From: Methylocystis sp. IM3
GTDB lineage: Bacteria; Pseudomonadota; Alphaproteobacteria; Rhizobiales; Beijerinckiaceae
Assembly (NCBI RefSeq): GCF_038070105.1
Contig: NZ_JBBPBZ010000002.1
Location: forward strand, 1,418,501-1,482,500
Direction of reading: 5' to 3'
Length of the DNA stretch: 64,000 nt
In this document: positions 44,568 through 54,325 of the stretch, piece by piece
How positions within the stretch are numbered: the stretch's first letter is position 1
Layout of the letters: each line of letters begins with the position of its first letter
The notes under the pieces: generated by a model
Told to the model about the DNA's origin: nothing
Databases searched by the model: none
Seen by the model: only the letters and a program-made list of their open reading frames with translations
Position numbers and translations under genes: made by a program

Positions 44568-45236
44568 ATGATCGCTGCCGCGAAGAAGATTATCGTGGTC
44601 GAGGATGACGACGATTTGCGGGAGACCATCGTTTATGCGCTGGCGTCCGACGCACGCAGCGTTACCGGCGCTTCGAGCGCGAAGGAATTTCGCGAACTGG
44701 CGGCGAAGGAACACTTCGATCTGGCGATCGTCGATATCAACCTTCCGGACGACAGCGGTTTCGCCATCGTCAGATCGTTACGCGAGACGACAGCGACGAA
44801 AATTATCGTCCTGACGGGACGGGACACCATAACGGACCGTGTCGAGGGATATACTCACGGGGCCGACATCTATATGGTCAAGCCCACGTCTCAGGCCGAG
44901 TTGCTGGCTGCGGTAGAGTCGCTGCTGCGCAGGGAAAAGCCGAAATCAGCCGAACGCGGGTGGCGGATAGACGACGACGACGGGTCCCTGCGCGCCCCTG
45001 GCGGGCATAAGGTTACGCTCGGTCTACGCCAGACGGCGTTCATGAAGCGTCTGATGCGCTCACCGGAGAAGGCGGTCAATCGCAACGAGTTGCGTAAGGT
45101 GGTCGGCATCGACGACGACAGCAGCCGTGCGCTGGATATGTTTGTCGCTCGCTTGCGGCGCGATATCGAACAGCAGGCCAAATGCAAGGCGCCGATCGAG
45201 ACCGTCCCGCGGCAAGGCTTCGCCTTTCGTCGTTGA
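44568..45236 (+). CDS. OmpR-type response regulator
   Basis: 222 residues. Receiver (about 5-118): VVEDDDDLRETI, Asp in LAIVDINLPDDSG, Lys in MVKPTS. Winged-helix DNA-binding domain (about 127-220): LGLRQTAFMKRLMRSPEKAV, LDMFVARLRRDIE, ETVPRQGFAFR. AGGGG precedes the ATG. It is divergent from the H-NOX gene over about 240 bp and convergent with a five-PAS kinase, so it may serve either kinase. Confidence 0.92.
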   Translation: MIAAAKKIIVVEDDDDLRETIVYALASDARSVTGASSAKEFRELAAKEHFDLAIVDINLPDDSGFAIVRSLRETTATKIIVLTGRDTITDRVEGYTHGADIYMVKPTSQAELLAAVESLLRREKPKSAERGWRIDDDDGSLRAPGGHKVTLGLRQTAFMKRLMRSPEKAVNRNELRKVVGIDDDSSRALDMFVARLRRDIEQQAKCKAPIETVPRQGFAFRR

Positions 45237-45262
45237 GCGCCGTCGGGTCCGTCCGCCTCGAG

Positions 45263-47932
45263 TCAGTCAGGTCGGGCGGTTGGATCGAGAGGCAGCGTCA
45301 CGGTGAAAACGCTGCCAAAGCCTTGCCCTTCACTTTTGGCGGATATTGCTCCTTCGTGCAGCTGCACCAGTTGCCGGGCGAGCGCGAGCCCAATTCCGAG
45401 GCCTTCCGCCCTTCTCTCTGTTCCGTGCCTCATCTGCTGGAAAAGTTCGAAGATGGCGTTCAGTTGATCCGCCGGTATGCCAATTCCATTGTCGGACACT
45501 TCGACGATCGCGTCCTTGCCGCTTCGTGCCGCTCTCACTTTGATGATGCCCCCAACGTCTGTGAACTTTGCGGCGTTATCGAGAAGATTGACGAAAACCT
45601 GAATCAGGCGCACCGAGTCGCCGATGACGGGCAGCGGTTCGCACGAGATGTCCGAGACTAACGTAATGTTTTTCTTTTCGACCTTGGCTCGGATGAGGTC
45701 AACGGCGTCCCGGATCAAATCCGAAAGATCGACGGGGCCTTTTCTGAGCTCGATCTTACCTGAGGTTATCCGAGAAACCTGAACGAGATCCTCGACCAGC
45801 CTGGCGAGATGCCTGCCTTGCCTGATGGCGCGCCCAAGCGCGAGCAGGTCGTCCTCTCTGGCGAAACCGCCGGCACGCAGATTTGCATCGACATTTTCGA
45901 TTGCGAGGTTGATCGTCGCCAATGGATTGCGGAGCTCATGCGCCAGTGTAGCCAGAAACTCGTTTTTTCGCTGATCCGCCTCCCTGAGGACTTGAAGATG
46001 CTCCTCGATCTGGTTCTGGAGACGCTTGCGTTCGGTAAAGTCCATGACCATGGCCAACGCACCTGAATAGGCGTCTTCCTCGAAAATCGGGCAACAGGAA
46101 AGCACGGCCCAAAGCTCCGATCCATCCTTGCGTCTGAACTTGAAGTCGTGGGTCTCGATTATGCCCGCCTTGCGATCCAGGAGCTTGTGTGCTGCGATAT
46201 TCAACCATTCCTCGTCCATGAAGCCCCTGAAGTCGCGACCGCGCATCTCCTCCGTGGTGTAGCCCAGCATTTGAGCCATCTTGGGATTGACGAAGCTCGT
46301 CTTCGCATCAGCATCAATCAGCCAGATGCCCTCCTGCAAGGTTTCCACGATCCTGCGATATCGGTCCTCCGATTTTTGCAGCAGCGATTGCTGTGCGTCC
46401 TTCAGCGCCGTTATGTCCCACAAGGCGCCAATAGCACCTCTCGGACGGCCATCCTCTTCGAACAAGACCATTCCTCTGGATCGCAGCCAGCGGATCTTGC
46501 CATCCTGGCTGCCGGCGATGCGGCATTCGGAGTCGATCTCCCCGCGCCCGGCGAAAGCGTCCTGCACAATCTCTTCGTAAGAATCCCGATCTTCCGGAAC
46601 GATCTGCTCGAGGAATCGCTCGAAGCTGGGCGTTGCTCCAGGCGGCAGATCGCATATTCTGCGGTATTCTTCATTGATCCAATATTGCTCGGCTCTGAGA
46701 TCCCAGTCCCAGATGCCGATACGGGCGACCGCTTGTGCGACCTTCAGCCGCTCGGAACTTTGCCGCAGCGCCTGATCCGCTTTCTTGCGCTCGGTGATCT
46801 CCTCGACAACGACGCCGAAGCCTCTGATGTCGCCGGTATTCCCGAAGAACGGATACCAGCTTTCGCGAAAATGCCGCGCGGCGCCCGGCTGGCTGGGGGT
46901 TTCGGCCACGATCTCCCTGTTGGTGAGAGGCTTTCGGGATGCGAGAATTTCTTGCATCGCCACCCGGGCGCTGGCTGCGATTGCAGGAGCGGTCTCCTCC
47001 AATGTCCGCCCGACCAGTTGTTCAGGCGTAAGCCCTCCGAAAGCCGCGAGATGGCGGTTGACCCGCAAATAGCGCAACTCTCGATCAAAAAAGCAAAGGC
47101 CGATTGGGGCGTTATTATAAATCCACTCCAACTCTTCCTTTTTCTCGCGCGCCTTTGCCTCGCTTCGCCGCAAGGCTTCTTCCAGAGTTTTTCGTTCATG
47201 AATGTCGACGTGCGTGCCGACGGCGCGAACGGGCGCCCCGGACTCGTCGCGCTCCACGACTTTCCCTCGGCTCATGATCCAGCGATATGAGCCGTCCTTG
47301 GCGCGCATTCTGAATTCGATAGAGTAGAAGCCGTGTGCTTCGATCAGGTGGCGGGCCATCGCCGCAACGCGGTCGCGATCATCCGGATGCAACAGACTTT
47401 TCCAGAAGTCGAGACTGCCTGAGCCCCAGTCGGATGCGTCATAGCCCAGCATTGTGTAATAGGAGGGGCTGTAACTGGCCTCGTCGGTTCGAAGGTTCCA
47501 GTCCCATATGCCGTCGCTCGTCGCCTCGATTGCGAAGCGGTAGCGCTCCTCGGATTCCCGAAGGGATTTCTCGGCCTTTTTGCGCGGCGTGATATCTTCC
47601 ACGTAGGCGACAATTCCCAGGATGTCGCCATTTTCATCGCGCCAGGGCCGTGTTTCCGTTCTCACCCATTGAACATCCCCGTGTGGCAGGGTGAGTTGGT
47701 CGTCCTCACGAATGACGACCTCGCCGGCGAGCGCACGACGAGAGACCTCTCTCCATTTCTCGTCGCGGAGATCAGGAAAAACATCGAAAACGGATCGACC
47801 CAGAATGCCGCTGCCAAGCTTTCGCTCCCTGAGCCACCTCGGGCTTGCGGCAATGTAGCGTAAGTCGCGATCCAACAGAGCCATTGCGACGGGCGCTTGC
47901 TCGATGAACCGGCGGAGCTCTGCCCCCTTCAT
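45263..47932 (-). CDS. Multi-PAS soluble sensor histidine kinase
   Basis: 889 residues, no transmembrane helix. Five PAS/PAC modules in tandem (about 5-120, 130-250, 265-380, 390-510, 520-635), the second with WDWNLRTDEASYSPSYYTML, then HisKA (ATLAHELRNPLATINLAI) and HATPase_c (VSDNGIGIPADQLNAIF, LGIGLALARQL). ATG 47932 has AGAGGA 8 bases before. PAS 3 is strikingly like the second PAS of the HNOBA kinase (WIYNNAPIGLC in both). Cytoplasmic sensor; ligand unknown, partner possibly the convergent OmpR-type regulator. Confidence 0.9.
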   Translation of the reverse strand: MKGAELRRFIEQAPVAMALLDRDLRYIAASPRWLRERKLGSGILGRSVFDVFPDLRDEKWREVSRRALAGEVVIREDDQLTLPHGDVQWVRTETRPWRDENGDILGIVAYVEDITPRKKAEKSLRESEERYRFAIEATSDGIWDWNLRTDEASYSPSYYTMLGYDASDWGSGSLDFWKSLLHPDDRDRVAAMARHLIEAHGFYSIEFRMRAKDGSYRWIMSRGKVVERDESGAPVRAVGTHVDIHERKTLEEALRRSEAKAREKKEELEWIYNNAPIGLCFFDRELRYLRVNRHLAAFGGLTPEQLVGRTLEETAPAIAASARVAMQEILASRKPLTNREIVAETPSQPGAARHFRESWYPFFGNTGDIRGFGVVVEEITERKKADQALRQSSERLKVAQAVARIGIWDWDLRAEQYWINEEYRRICDLPPGATPSFERFLEQIVPEDRDSYEEIVQDAFAGRGEIDSECRIAGSQDGKIRWLRSRGMVLFEEDGRPRGAIGALWDITALKDAQQSLLQKSEDRYRRIVETLQEGIWLIDADAKTSFVNPKMAQMLGYTTEEMRGRDFRGFMDEEWLNIAAHKLLDRKAGIIETHDFKFRRKDGSELWAVLSCCPIFEEDAYSGALAMVMDFTERKRLQNQIEEHLQVLREADQRKNEFLATLAHELRNPLATINLAIENVDANLRAGGFAREDDLLALGRAIRQGRHLARLVEDLVQVSRITSGKIELRKGPVDLSDLIRDAVDLIRAKVEKKNITLVSDISCEPLPVIGDSVRLIQVFVNLLDNAAKFTDVGGIIKVRAARSGKDAIVEVSDNGIGIPADQLNAIFELFQQMRHGTERRAEGLGIGLALARQLVQLHEGAISAKSEGQGFGSVFTVTLPLDPTARPD

Positions 47933-48163
47933 TAACGGGTCCTCTTTGGCGAATATGGTCGGCGCACGCATCGGTACGCGGGTCTGGCCGCTCCCGCCGA
48001 GAAGCTAGCGTTGCGAGAATCTCCTTGGCAAGCCGAGGTCCACGCTCTGAATGTCGCACCGGCGCGCATCTGGACATATCTCAATGAGCGGAGCGGCAGG
48101 CAGCCCGGCGTGTCCTGGTCGTATACGACCTTTGCAAGAAAGAGGGAAAAATCCGCCGTCCGG

Positions 48164-48406
48164 TCAATACCAAGGCCAGTCGAACAGCGTCTCTTCGTTT
48201 TGGGTGAATGGCTTGGGGGGAGATGGCCGTCGGAGCCTCGGTCTCGCATATGAGCCGGCGGCCCGTGGGGGCAAACAAGTGACCCGGCTCTTTGGTAAAG
48301 CTTGGCGGGCTGCGGGGGCGAGAACCGTCGGGTTGATCTCCGATTGCGCAGAAGCGACCGTCGCGCACATCGCGCCAAGGGCGGAATAGACCAAAATCAT
48401 GCGCAT
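48164..48406 (-). CDS. Possible small exported protein
   Basis: 80 residues from ATG 48406. The N-terminus looks like a signal peptide (MRMILVYSALGAMCATVASA) and the rest is Pro/Arg rich. The ribosome site is weak. It sits in the otherwise empty 0.6 kb right of the five-PAS kinase. It could be a chance frame. Confidence 0.35.
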   Translation of the reverse strand: MRMILVYSALGAMCATVASAQSEINPTVLAPAARQALPKSRVTCLPPRAAGSYARPRLRRPSPPKPFTQNEETLFDWPWY

Positions 48407-48545
48407 CGGTTGCCCCGAGCTCAATTAGGCTCCCCCAGCGTAGCAGCCATTCAGCGCGGAAGCTAGACGTTGCTCTTAATCCGAGCCTCTGGAAAGTGGA
48501 TTCTACAGTCTCGGCAAACGCGTTTTGGGCCCTATGTGCCAATGT

Positions 48546-48728
48546 ATGAGCCAGCGATCAATGCGATACGACAGAGACGACCCGGCGCGCTATGAACGGG
48601 CGAAACGCCGCAAGCTGATCGAAGCCGGGAAAATCCCCGGCCTCTTCGTCCCGGGCAGCAAGAAATTGCATCCCGAGGTCAAGGCGCTGATCGACAGCGC
48701 GATCGCCAGGAAGGCGAATGGATTGTAA
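48546..48728 (+). CDS. Small hypothetical protein
   Basis: 60 residues, mostly charged and helical (DDPARYERAKRRKLIEAGK, PEVKALIDSAIARKANGL). Coding-like composition but no clear ribosome site before ATG 48546 or ATG 48561. Not recognised. Confidence 0.5.
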   Translation: MSQRSMRYDRDDPARYERAKRRKLIEAGKIPGLFVPGSKKLHPEVKALIDSAIARKANGL

Positions 48729-48737
48729 CGGCCGCCC

Positions 48738-48818
48738 TCAGTCGTTGCGCAGCCAGAAATATCCGACGGTGGCGGCCCCGACCGCCAGCACCAGAACGAA
48801 AAGCCCGTAACCCGCCAT
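48738..48818 (-). CDS. 26-residue single-span membrane peptide
   Basis: GGGAGG lies 7 bases before ATG 48818, an ideal ribosome site. The product MAGYGLFVLVLAVGAATVGY-FWLRND is one transmembrane helix with a short charged tail, ending TGA at 48738. Such micro-proteins often tune a larger membrane complex. None is adjacent. Convergent with the small gene on its left. Confidence 0.6.
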   Translation of the reverse strand: MAGYGLFVLVLAVGAATVGYFWLRND

Positions 48819-48996
48819 GGCGTCCTCCCCAGAGCGCAGGAGACGCTCGTCAGGGCGTCTCGTCCGTGATCCGGAACCTTGCGCCGTGTCGGCTGGCCGC
48901 GCGACCGCAATTCCAGCCAACTTTCGGACAGAACGAGCACATTTGGCCGCTTGGGCGTGGGCGGCGATCGCCGCCCTACAACCGGCGGCAGCGCCT

Positions 48997-49218
48997 TCAG
49001 GCGGCCTTGGCGTATGCGCGATCGAACAGGCGCAGGGTCTGGACCAGATCCGAGACATACCCGTCCGCGCCGAGTTCAGCGAACCTCCCAATATCGTTCA
49101 GGATCATGCGTCGGACGGTCGAGGGGCCGCGGCTGATATTGCAAAGATAGCCGGCCAGCATTTTTGCCGGGCGGTCATCTGGGCCTGTCGAGACAGGCTC
49201 AGCCTGAAAATGCCGCAT
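48997..49218 (-). CDS. Small hypothetical protein
   Basis: 73 residues. GGGAGG at 49229-49224 sits 5 bases before ATG 49218. The C-terminal part is helical (MILNDIGRFAELGADGYVSDL). No domain recognised. An internal ATG (MILNDIGR) could give a 36-residue form. Confidence 0.55.
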   Translation of the reverse strand: MRHFQAEPVSTGPDDRPAKMLAGYLCNISRGPSTVRRMILNDIGRFAELGADGYVSDLVQTLRLFDRAYAKAA

Positions 49219-49437
49219 CGCTTCCTCCCGTGACCATGAGCTTGGCTTTTTTCAGCCGTCGCTTTCGCCAACCTTGCCATCATGCCGAGCGCCTGCCGGA
49301 TCGAGAAACCTGTGGAAAATACGGGACCCATTTTGCGGTGCGGAAATCCGCCTCGGGCGCTTGCTTGCGGGTTGCCGACGCCGCTTGGTTAATCGCGCCC
49401 TTCCCTTTACGGGCGGGCGCTGCTATCCCCACGCGCC

Positions 49438-51246
49438 ATGAGCACCCCCCACAAATTCGACAACATCCGCAATTTCTCCATCGTGGCCCACATCGACCAT
49501 GGCAAGTCGACGCTCGCGGACCGCCTGATTCAGGAGACCGGGACGCTCGCCGCCCGCGAGATGGTGGAGCAGGTGCTCGATTCGATGGATATCGAGCGTG
49601 AGCGCGGCATCACGATCAAGGCGCAGACGGTGCGCCTGCACTACCGCGCCAAGGATGGAAAAGAGTATATTCTCAATCTGATGGACACGCCCGGCCACGT
49701 TGACTTCGCCTATGAGGTGTCGCGGTCGCTGAAAGCCTGCGAGGGCTCGCTCCTGGTCGTGGACGCCTCACAGGGGGTCGAGGCGCAGACGCTCGCCAAT
49801 GTCTATCAGGCGATCGATGCGGGCCACGAGATCGTGCCTGTCCTGAACAAGATCGACCTGCCGGCGGCCGAGCCCGACCGCATCAAGGAGCAGATCGAGG
49901 AGGTCATCGGCCTCGACGCCTCCGACGCGGTTCTCATTTCCGCCAAGACGGGCATCGGCATCCCGGACGTGCTGGAGGCGATCGTCACGCGCCTGCCGCC
50001 ACCGCAGGGCGACGAAAAGGGGCCTCTCAAGGCGCTGCTGGTCGACAGCTGGTATGACGCCTATCTCGGCGTCGTGGTGCTGGTGCGCATCTTCGACGGC
50101 ACGCTGAAGAAGGGCCAGAAAATCCAGATGATGGGCACGGGCGCCCATTACGAGGTCGACAAGATCGGCGTCTTCCGCCCCAAGATGCAGGACGTGGCGG
50201 CCCTCGGACCGGGGGAAGTCGGTTTCATCACGGCGCAGATCAAGCAGGTGGCCGACACCCGCGTCGGCGATACGATCACCGATGAGCGCAAGCCCTGCGC
50301 GGAGGCGCTGCCGGGCTTCAAGCCGGCGCAGCCGGTGGTCTTCTGCGGCCTGTTCCCGGTCGACGCCGCCGATTTCGAGGATTTGCGCGCCGCGATCGGC
50401 AAGCTGCGCCTCAACGACGCGAGCTTCTCTTATGAAATGGAGACTTCGGCGGCGCTGGGCTTCGGCTTCCGCTGCGGCTTCCTCGGCCTTCTGCATCTTG
50501 AGATCATTCAGGAGCGGCTCCACCGCGAATTCAATCTCGATCTCATCGCGACGGCGCCCTCGGTCGTCTACAAGATTTTGCTCACCAATGGCGACGAGAT
50601 CGAGCTGCACAACCCGGCCGACATGCCGGATGTCGTGAAGATCGAGGAAATCAAGGAGCCCTGGATTCGGGCCACGATCCTGACGCCCGACGAATATCTC
50701 GGCTCAGTGCTGAAACTCTGCCAGGACCGGCGCGGCGTGCAGGTCGATCTCAACTATGTCGGCAAGCGCGCGATGGCGGTCTATGACCTGCCGCTCAACG
50801 AGGTGGTCTTCGACTTCTACGATCGTCTGAAGTCCATATCGAAGGGCTACGCCAGCTTCGACTATCAGCTCACCGACTATCGCGCCGGCGATCTCGTGAA
50901 GATGAGCATTCTTGTCAATTCCGAGCCCGTGGACGCCTTGTCCATGCTGGTGCATCGCACCCGCGCGGAGGGGCGCGGGCGCCAGATGTGCGAGAAGCTC
51001 AAGGAGCTCATCCCGCCGCATATGTTCCAGGTGCCGATCCAGGCGGCGCTCGGCGGCAAGATCATCGCCCGCGAAACGGTGCGCGCCTTCCGCAAGGACG
51101 TGACCGCCAAATGTTACGGCGGCGACGTGACGCGTAAGCGCAAGCTGCTCGAGAAGCAGAAGGAAGGCAAGAAGAAGATGCGCCAGTTCGGGCGGGTGGA
51201 GATCCCGCAAGAGGCGTTCATCGCCGCCCTGAAGATGGAGGAGTAG
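49438..51246 (+). CDS. lepA: Elongation factor 4 (LepA)
   Basis: 602 residues, the standard length. Ribosome-binding GTPase that acts in translation initiation/back-translocation under stress. G1 [14 protein letters not shown], switch [17 protein letters not shown]3 [10 protein letters not shown] and G4 LNKIDLP are all present. The LepA-specific C-terminal domain ends [20 protein letters not shown], then [12 protein letters not shown]. No Shine-Dalgarno is seen upstream of ATG 49438, a common trait of leader-poor starts. Single-gene unit. Confidence 0.97.
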   Translation: MSTPHKFDNIRNFSIVAHIDHGKSTLADRLIQETGTLAAREMVEQVLDSMDIERERGITIKAQTVRLHYRAKDGKEYILNLMDTPGHVDFAYEVSRSLKACEGSLLVVDASQGVEAQTLANVYQAIDAGHEIVPVLNKIDLPAAEPDRIKEQIEEVIGLDASDAVLISAKTGIGIPDVLEAIVTRLPPPQGDEKGPLKALLVDSWYDAYLGVVVLVRIFDGTLKKGQKIQMMGTGAHYEVDKIGVFRPKMQDVAALGPGEVGFITAQIKQVADTRVGDTITDERKPCAEALPGFKPAQPVVFCGLFPVDAADFEDLRAAIGKLRLNDASFSYEMETSAALGFGFRCGFLGLLHLEIIQERLHREFNLDLIATAPSVVYKILLTNGDEIELHNPADMPDVVKIEEIKEPWIRATILTPDEYLGSVLKLCQDRRGVQVDLNYVGKRAMAVYDLPLNEVVFDFYDRLKSISKGYASFDYQLTDYRAGDLVKMSILVNSEPVDALSMLVHRTRAEGRGRQMCEKLKELIPPHMFQVPIQAALGGKIIARETVRAFRKDVTAKCYGGDVTRKRKLLEKQKEGKKKMRQFGRVEIPQEAFIAALKMEE

Positions 51247-51770
51247 GGGCGTCCTCCTTCAGCCGTCGCGCCGCCGCCATACGCGCGGCGCCTGTGCGAC
51301 CTGCACGAAAATCTGGCTGCGCCGCCCGACCCCGCGTGATGGAAGATCACGCCGGTTGTAAGTATCCGCGATTGGCCGAGGCCCGTTGAGGCGCTTGGGC
51401 GCTCGAATGTTTTGCACAATATGGCGAGACGGCGTCGTCGCCGGAAGTTAAGCCCAACGCGGGGCGCAAACTCTCTAATTGATGTTGATTTGCCCTAAGA
51501 GAGAAGTGAACGTTGTTTACGTAGCGGGCAATCCGTAGAGCATACGCGGCAATGTGCGCAATTGGAGGCCGCGTTGCGCTCACTTGACGTATTTCTGTTG
51601 ACCGAAAGTCCGCCGGATCTCGCTGGAAAAGCTTCATTCCTGATTAAATCTCGCGCCAGCGCGCGCTGAGTGCGGCGAATTTGCGACGTTATCTTACGAA
51701 ATACTTATCTTGTCGCTGCTGGCGCCGTGGCGTAGGATCGTAACAGAAAATAACGGATCGTAACTACAAG
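51247..51770. other. Intergenic region between lepA and the AraC-type gene
   Basis: About 520 bp without a supported gene. Near the left end GCGCCGC (51268-51274) and GCGGCGC (51285-51291) can pair, a possible lepA terminator without a T run. The right half is more AT-rich than its surroundings and should hold the promoter of the AraC-type gene. Short minus-strand frames lack ribosome sites. Confidence 0.5.
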
Positions 51771-52787
51771 ATGATCTCTCCACGAGCTATGTCTCTGCCT
51801 TTCGGGAGGCGGAGCTGCGAGCATTTCATGGATATTCAGGCCTTCGCCAACAGGTTTCGCGAGGTCTCTCCGTCCGTGCTCGAGATGGACGCCGTTCCCG
51901 CCGACGGCAAAGATCCCCAAGGTTTCGAGGGCTTCGTTTCCGCAATCGAAATCAGTTCCCAGACGCTGGTCTCCGCTTGTATGGATCCCGTAAAGTGGTC
52001 CGTTAAAAGCTCGGATCACTTTGAGTTCCACATCCCTTTTATCGGAGGTTATGAGGCCGCCGTTGGTGGAAAAAGGATCAAAGTGGAAGCGGGGAGAAGC
52101 GTCGCCCTGCTTGTGCCGGATGTGGCTCACGAGGGCGTCACGACCCAGGCTAGTTTCGGCATTATTCGGCTCAAAAGAGAACAGCTGGTTGCAACGATAA
52201 GAGCCATGTCCTGGGCCATGGGCGTCGAACTGCCCATGTCGAGGGTAATGGAGAGTTCGTCGATTGCAGCGGATGCTGGCTCCATAAATTTCCGGGACTT
52301 CTTTTCAGGCCTTTTCAATCTGGTTGACGAATGCAGAGGCAACCAGTCCGTGCTGAACCGCATGTGCCTTGACGATGTGATCGCGAGGGCGATGGTTTCG
52401 CTGATTTACCGCGACAGAATACTGATTGACGCCGCGCAAGAGAATATTCCGCGCATGAACAAAAACATCGATACGATCTGCGAGCACATAAGAAATCATC
52501 CCGAAAGATGGGTTTCCAAAACCGAGATGGAGAGACTGACGGGAATATCGGGCAGAGCCATTCAATATGGTTTTCAAAAAAGGTATTTTGTCGGCCCAAT
52601 GGAATGGCAGAAACGCGAAAAGTTGCGCCTCGCAAGACAGTTGCTGCTGGAGTCAGGGGATAATGCAACTATCGGGTCCATATCGGACCGGCTGGGTTTC
52701 TCCTCTCCATCCAGATTTACAATAGAGTTCAGGAAGCTGTTCGGGGAGTCGCCGAGCGGTCTCAGAAATCGTCGACGCGCTTCTTGA
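51771..52787 (+). CDS. AraC-family transcriptional regulator
   Basis: 338 residues from ATG 51771; ATG 51789 and ATG 51828 are alternatives and none has a clear ribosome site. The N-terminal 220 residues look like an AraC-binding-like-2 (cupin-type) domain: DHFEFHIPFIGGYEAAVGGKR, SVALLVPDVAHEG. The C-terminal double HTH (about 240-335) has WVSKTEMERLTGISGRAIQYG and SISDRLGFSSPSRFTIEFRKLFGESP. Local GC is lower than the neighbours, which may hint at transfer. Target unknown; the next gene is 122 bp on in the same direction. Confidence 0.88.
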   Translation: MISPRAMSLPFGRRSCEHFMDIQAFANRFREVSPSVLEMDAVPADGKDPQGFEGFVSAIEISSQTLVSACMDPVKWSVKSSDHFEFHIPFIGGYEAAVGGKRIKVEAGRSVALLVPDVAHEGVTTQASFGIIRLKREQLVATIRAMSWAMGVELPMSRVMESSSIAADAGSINFRDFFSGLFNLVDECRGNQSVLNRMCLDDVIARAMVSLIYRDRILIDAAQENIPRMNKNIDTICEHIRNHPERWVSKTEMERLTGISGRAIQYGFQKRYFVGPMEWQKREKLRLARQLLLESGDNATIGSISDRLGFSSPSRFTIEFRKLFGESPSGLRNRRRAS

Positions 52788-52909
52788 GAAGGCGCTTCAG
52801 GAGGCGGCGGCATTCCGAAGTTGAATATCTTATTTCCGAAAAATGTCTTTTTTCTGGATTGTTATGATGCTTCTGTCTTTTTGGGGAACAGCGGGCACGG
52901 AGCGTTCAC

Positions 52910-53371
52910 GTGACAGAACCAGGAAATTCGTCTGACAGAACATTTTACCGGAGAAGCTGCGTATGGCGTTTGGCCATGTTTTGCGCCGGCCTGGCTTTGG
53001 CCCTGATCGTTGCGGCTCTCCTCACGCGCTCGGTTGAAGTGAGGACGCTGGTTCTCGTCCTTTCTTTATATTTTGCTCTCTCTTTTTTCAGCGAGCTGCT
53101 CGGGGTTGCTCTCGCCGGTCATGCTATTTCTTTCCCGCGCCGAGTGCTGAAAATGTTTCCCCTTCCCGTTCTTTTGCGAAGGTCTCTGAATGTCTCAGAT
53201 ATTTACGTAATTTATTCCTTCAGTAGTCCGGGACTCCAAAGATGCACTGTCGCAACCTTTCAGGGCGGTAGGGAAACCATCTATTTCCCCGACAGGGACG
53301 CGAAATATGCGTTCTTTTCGTCACTGAACTCTGTCAACCGCGAGATAAAAATCGTGCGTATTGCGAACTAG
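52910..53371 (+). CDS. Small membrane protein of unknown function
   Basis: 153 residues from GTG 52910 with CGGAG upstream. Two transmembrane helices (LAMFCAGLALALIVAALLT; LVLVLSLYFALSFFSELLGVA) are followed by a cytoplasmic beta-rich tail of about 75 residues (DIYVIYSFSSPGLQRCTVATF), reminiscent of bacterial PH-like domains, though that is a guess. Lower GC than neighbours, like the AraC-type gene before it. Confidence 0.65.
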   Translation: MTEPGNSSDRTFYRRSCVWRLAMFCAGLALALIVAALLTRSVEVRTLVLVLSLYFALSFFSELLGVALAGHAISFPRRVLKMFPLPVLLRRSLNVSDIYVIYSFSSPGLQRCTVATFQGGRETIYFPDRDAKYAFFSSLNSVNREIKIVRIAN

Positions 53372-53388
53372 ACGGGCCCTGAAGAGAT

Positions 53389-54291
53389 TCACCCTCGCGC
53401 CAGCACGATCATCAGCGCGCCGGCGAGCATGACTCCCGCCCCCAGCAACCGCCCGCCGTTCTCCTCCTTGAGGACGCGCCCGCTCGCGAGGACCGTGAAC
53501 AACGCCGAGAGGCGCTTGATCGCGATGACGTAAGGCGTGAAGAGGACGGTGAGCGCCCACATCTGCAGGGCCGCGCCAAAGGACAGGGCGGAGCCGGCGA
53601 CGAGCGCATGACGCAAAGCTCTCGGATGCGCGCCTGGGCGGCCGCTCGCGAGCCAATAGCCCAGCGAACAGATCGCGATGAAGGCGCTTAGCGTCGTCAT
53701 GTAGATGAGCGGGGCCGACGCCTTCACGGCAAGCTTGTCCAGATTGGCGCAGATGCTCCAGATACTTGCCGTCACGATCATGTAACGCGGCCCGGCATGA
53801 CGGATGAAAACGCTGAAATTCAGCTTTTTCTTGCTGTCCTGATTGACGTCGAGAAGGCCGACGCCGAGCACGGTGAGGATGACGCCGAGAATGCCCATCG
53901 GGGGCGCCGTTTCGCCTGTCATGATCGGCGAGGTGACGAGCATCAGCACCGGCGTCAGCAGGACGAGCGGCGCGACGAGCGAGGCGTCGGACAGGCGGAA
54001 AGCGCGAATGAAGAAGACATAAGCCACGACGTTGAGGGCGCCGTTGAGGACGAGAAGGCTCCAGAACCCCGGCTTCGTTAGGGTCTCGAGCGTTTCCACC
54101 GGCGCGCTCAGCAGCCCGGGATAGGCGACGGCGCTGGCGATGACCAGCAGAAACGTACACATCGTCCATTGCGCCGCGAGGATGGCCCGATCGTCGGCCG
54201 CGCGGGTCGCGGCTTTAGTGCCGAGATCCGTGACCGTTTGGCACAGGGCGGTGATGAGCGAGCCGAAGAGGGCGAGAAGGGCGAGATCCAT
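53389..54291 (-). CDS. EamA-family (DMT) transporter
   Basis: 300 residues with about ten transmembrane helices in two EamA repeats (about 5-135 and 160-298). NVVAYVFFIRAFRLSDASLVAPLVLLTPV and VIAIKRLSALFTVLASGRVLKEE are typical. The substrate cannot be told. In Alphaproteobacteria many are amino-acid or metabolite exporters. It lies 34 bp after the methyltransferase gene in the same direction. Confidence 0.85.
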   Translation of the reverse strand: MDLALLALFGSLITALCQTVTDLGTKAATRAADDRAILAAQWTMCTFLLVIASAVAYPGLLSAPVETLETLTKPGFWSLLVLNGALNVVAYVFFIRAFRLSDASLVAPLVLLTPVLMLVTSPIMTGETAPPMGILGVILTVLGVGLLDVNQDSKKKLNFSVFIRHAGPRYMIVTASIWSICANLDKLAVKASAPLIYMTTLSAFIAICSLGYWLASGRPGAHPRALRHALVAGSALSFGAALQMWALTVLFTPYVIAIKRLSALFTVLASGRVLKEENGGRLLGAGVMLAGALMIVLARG

Positions 54292-54325
54292 CTACAGGCC
54301 ATAGCTCGCGCGTGTGATTTTGCAA

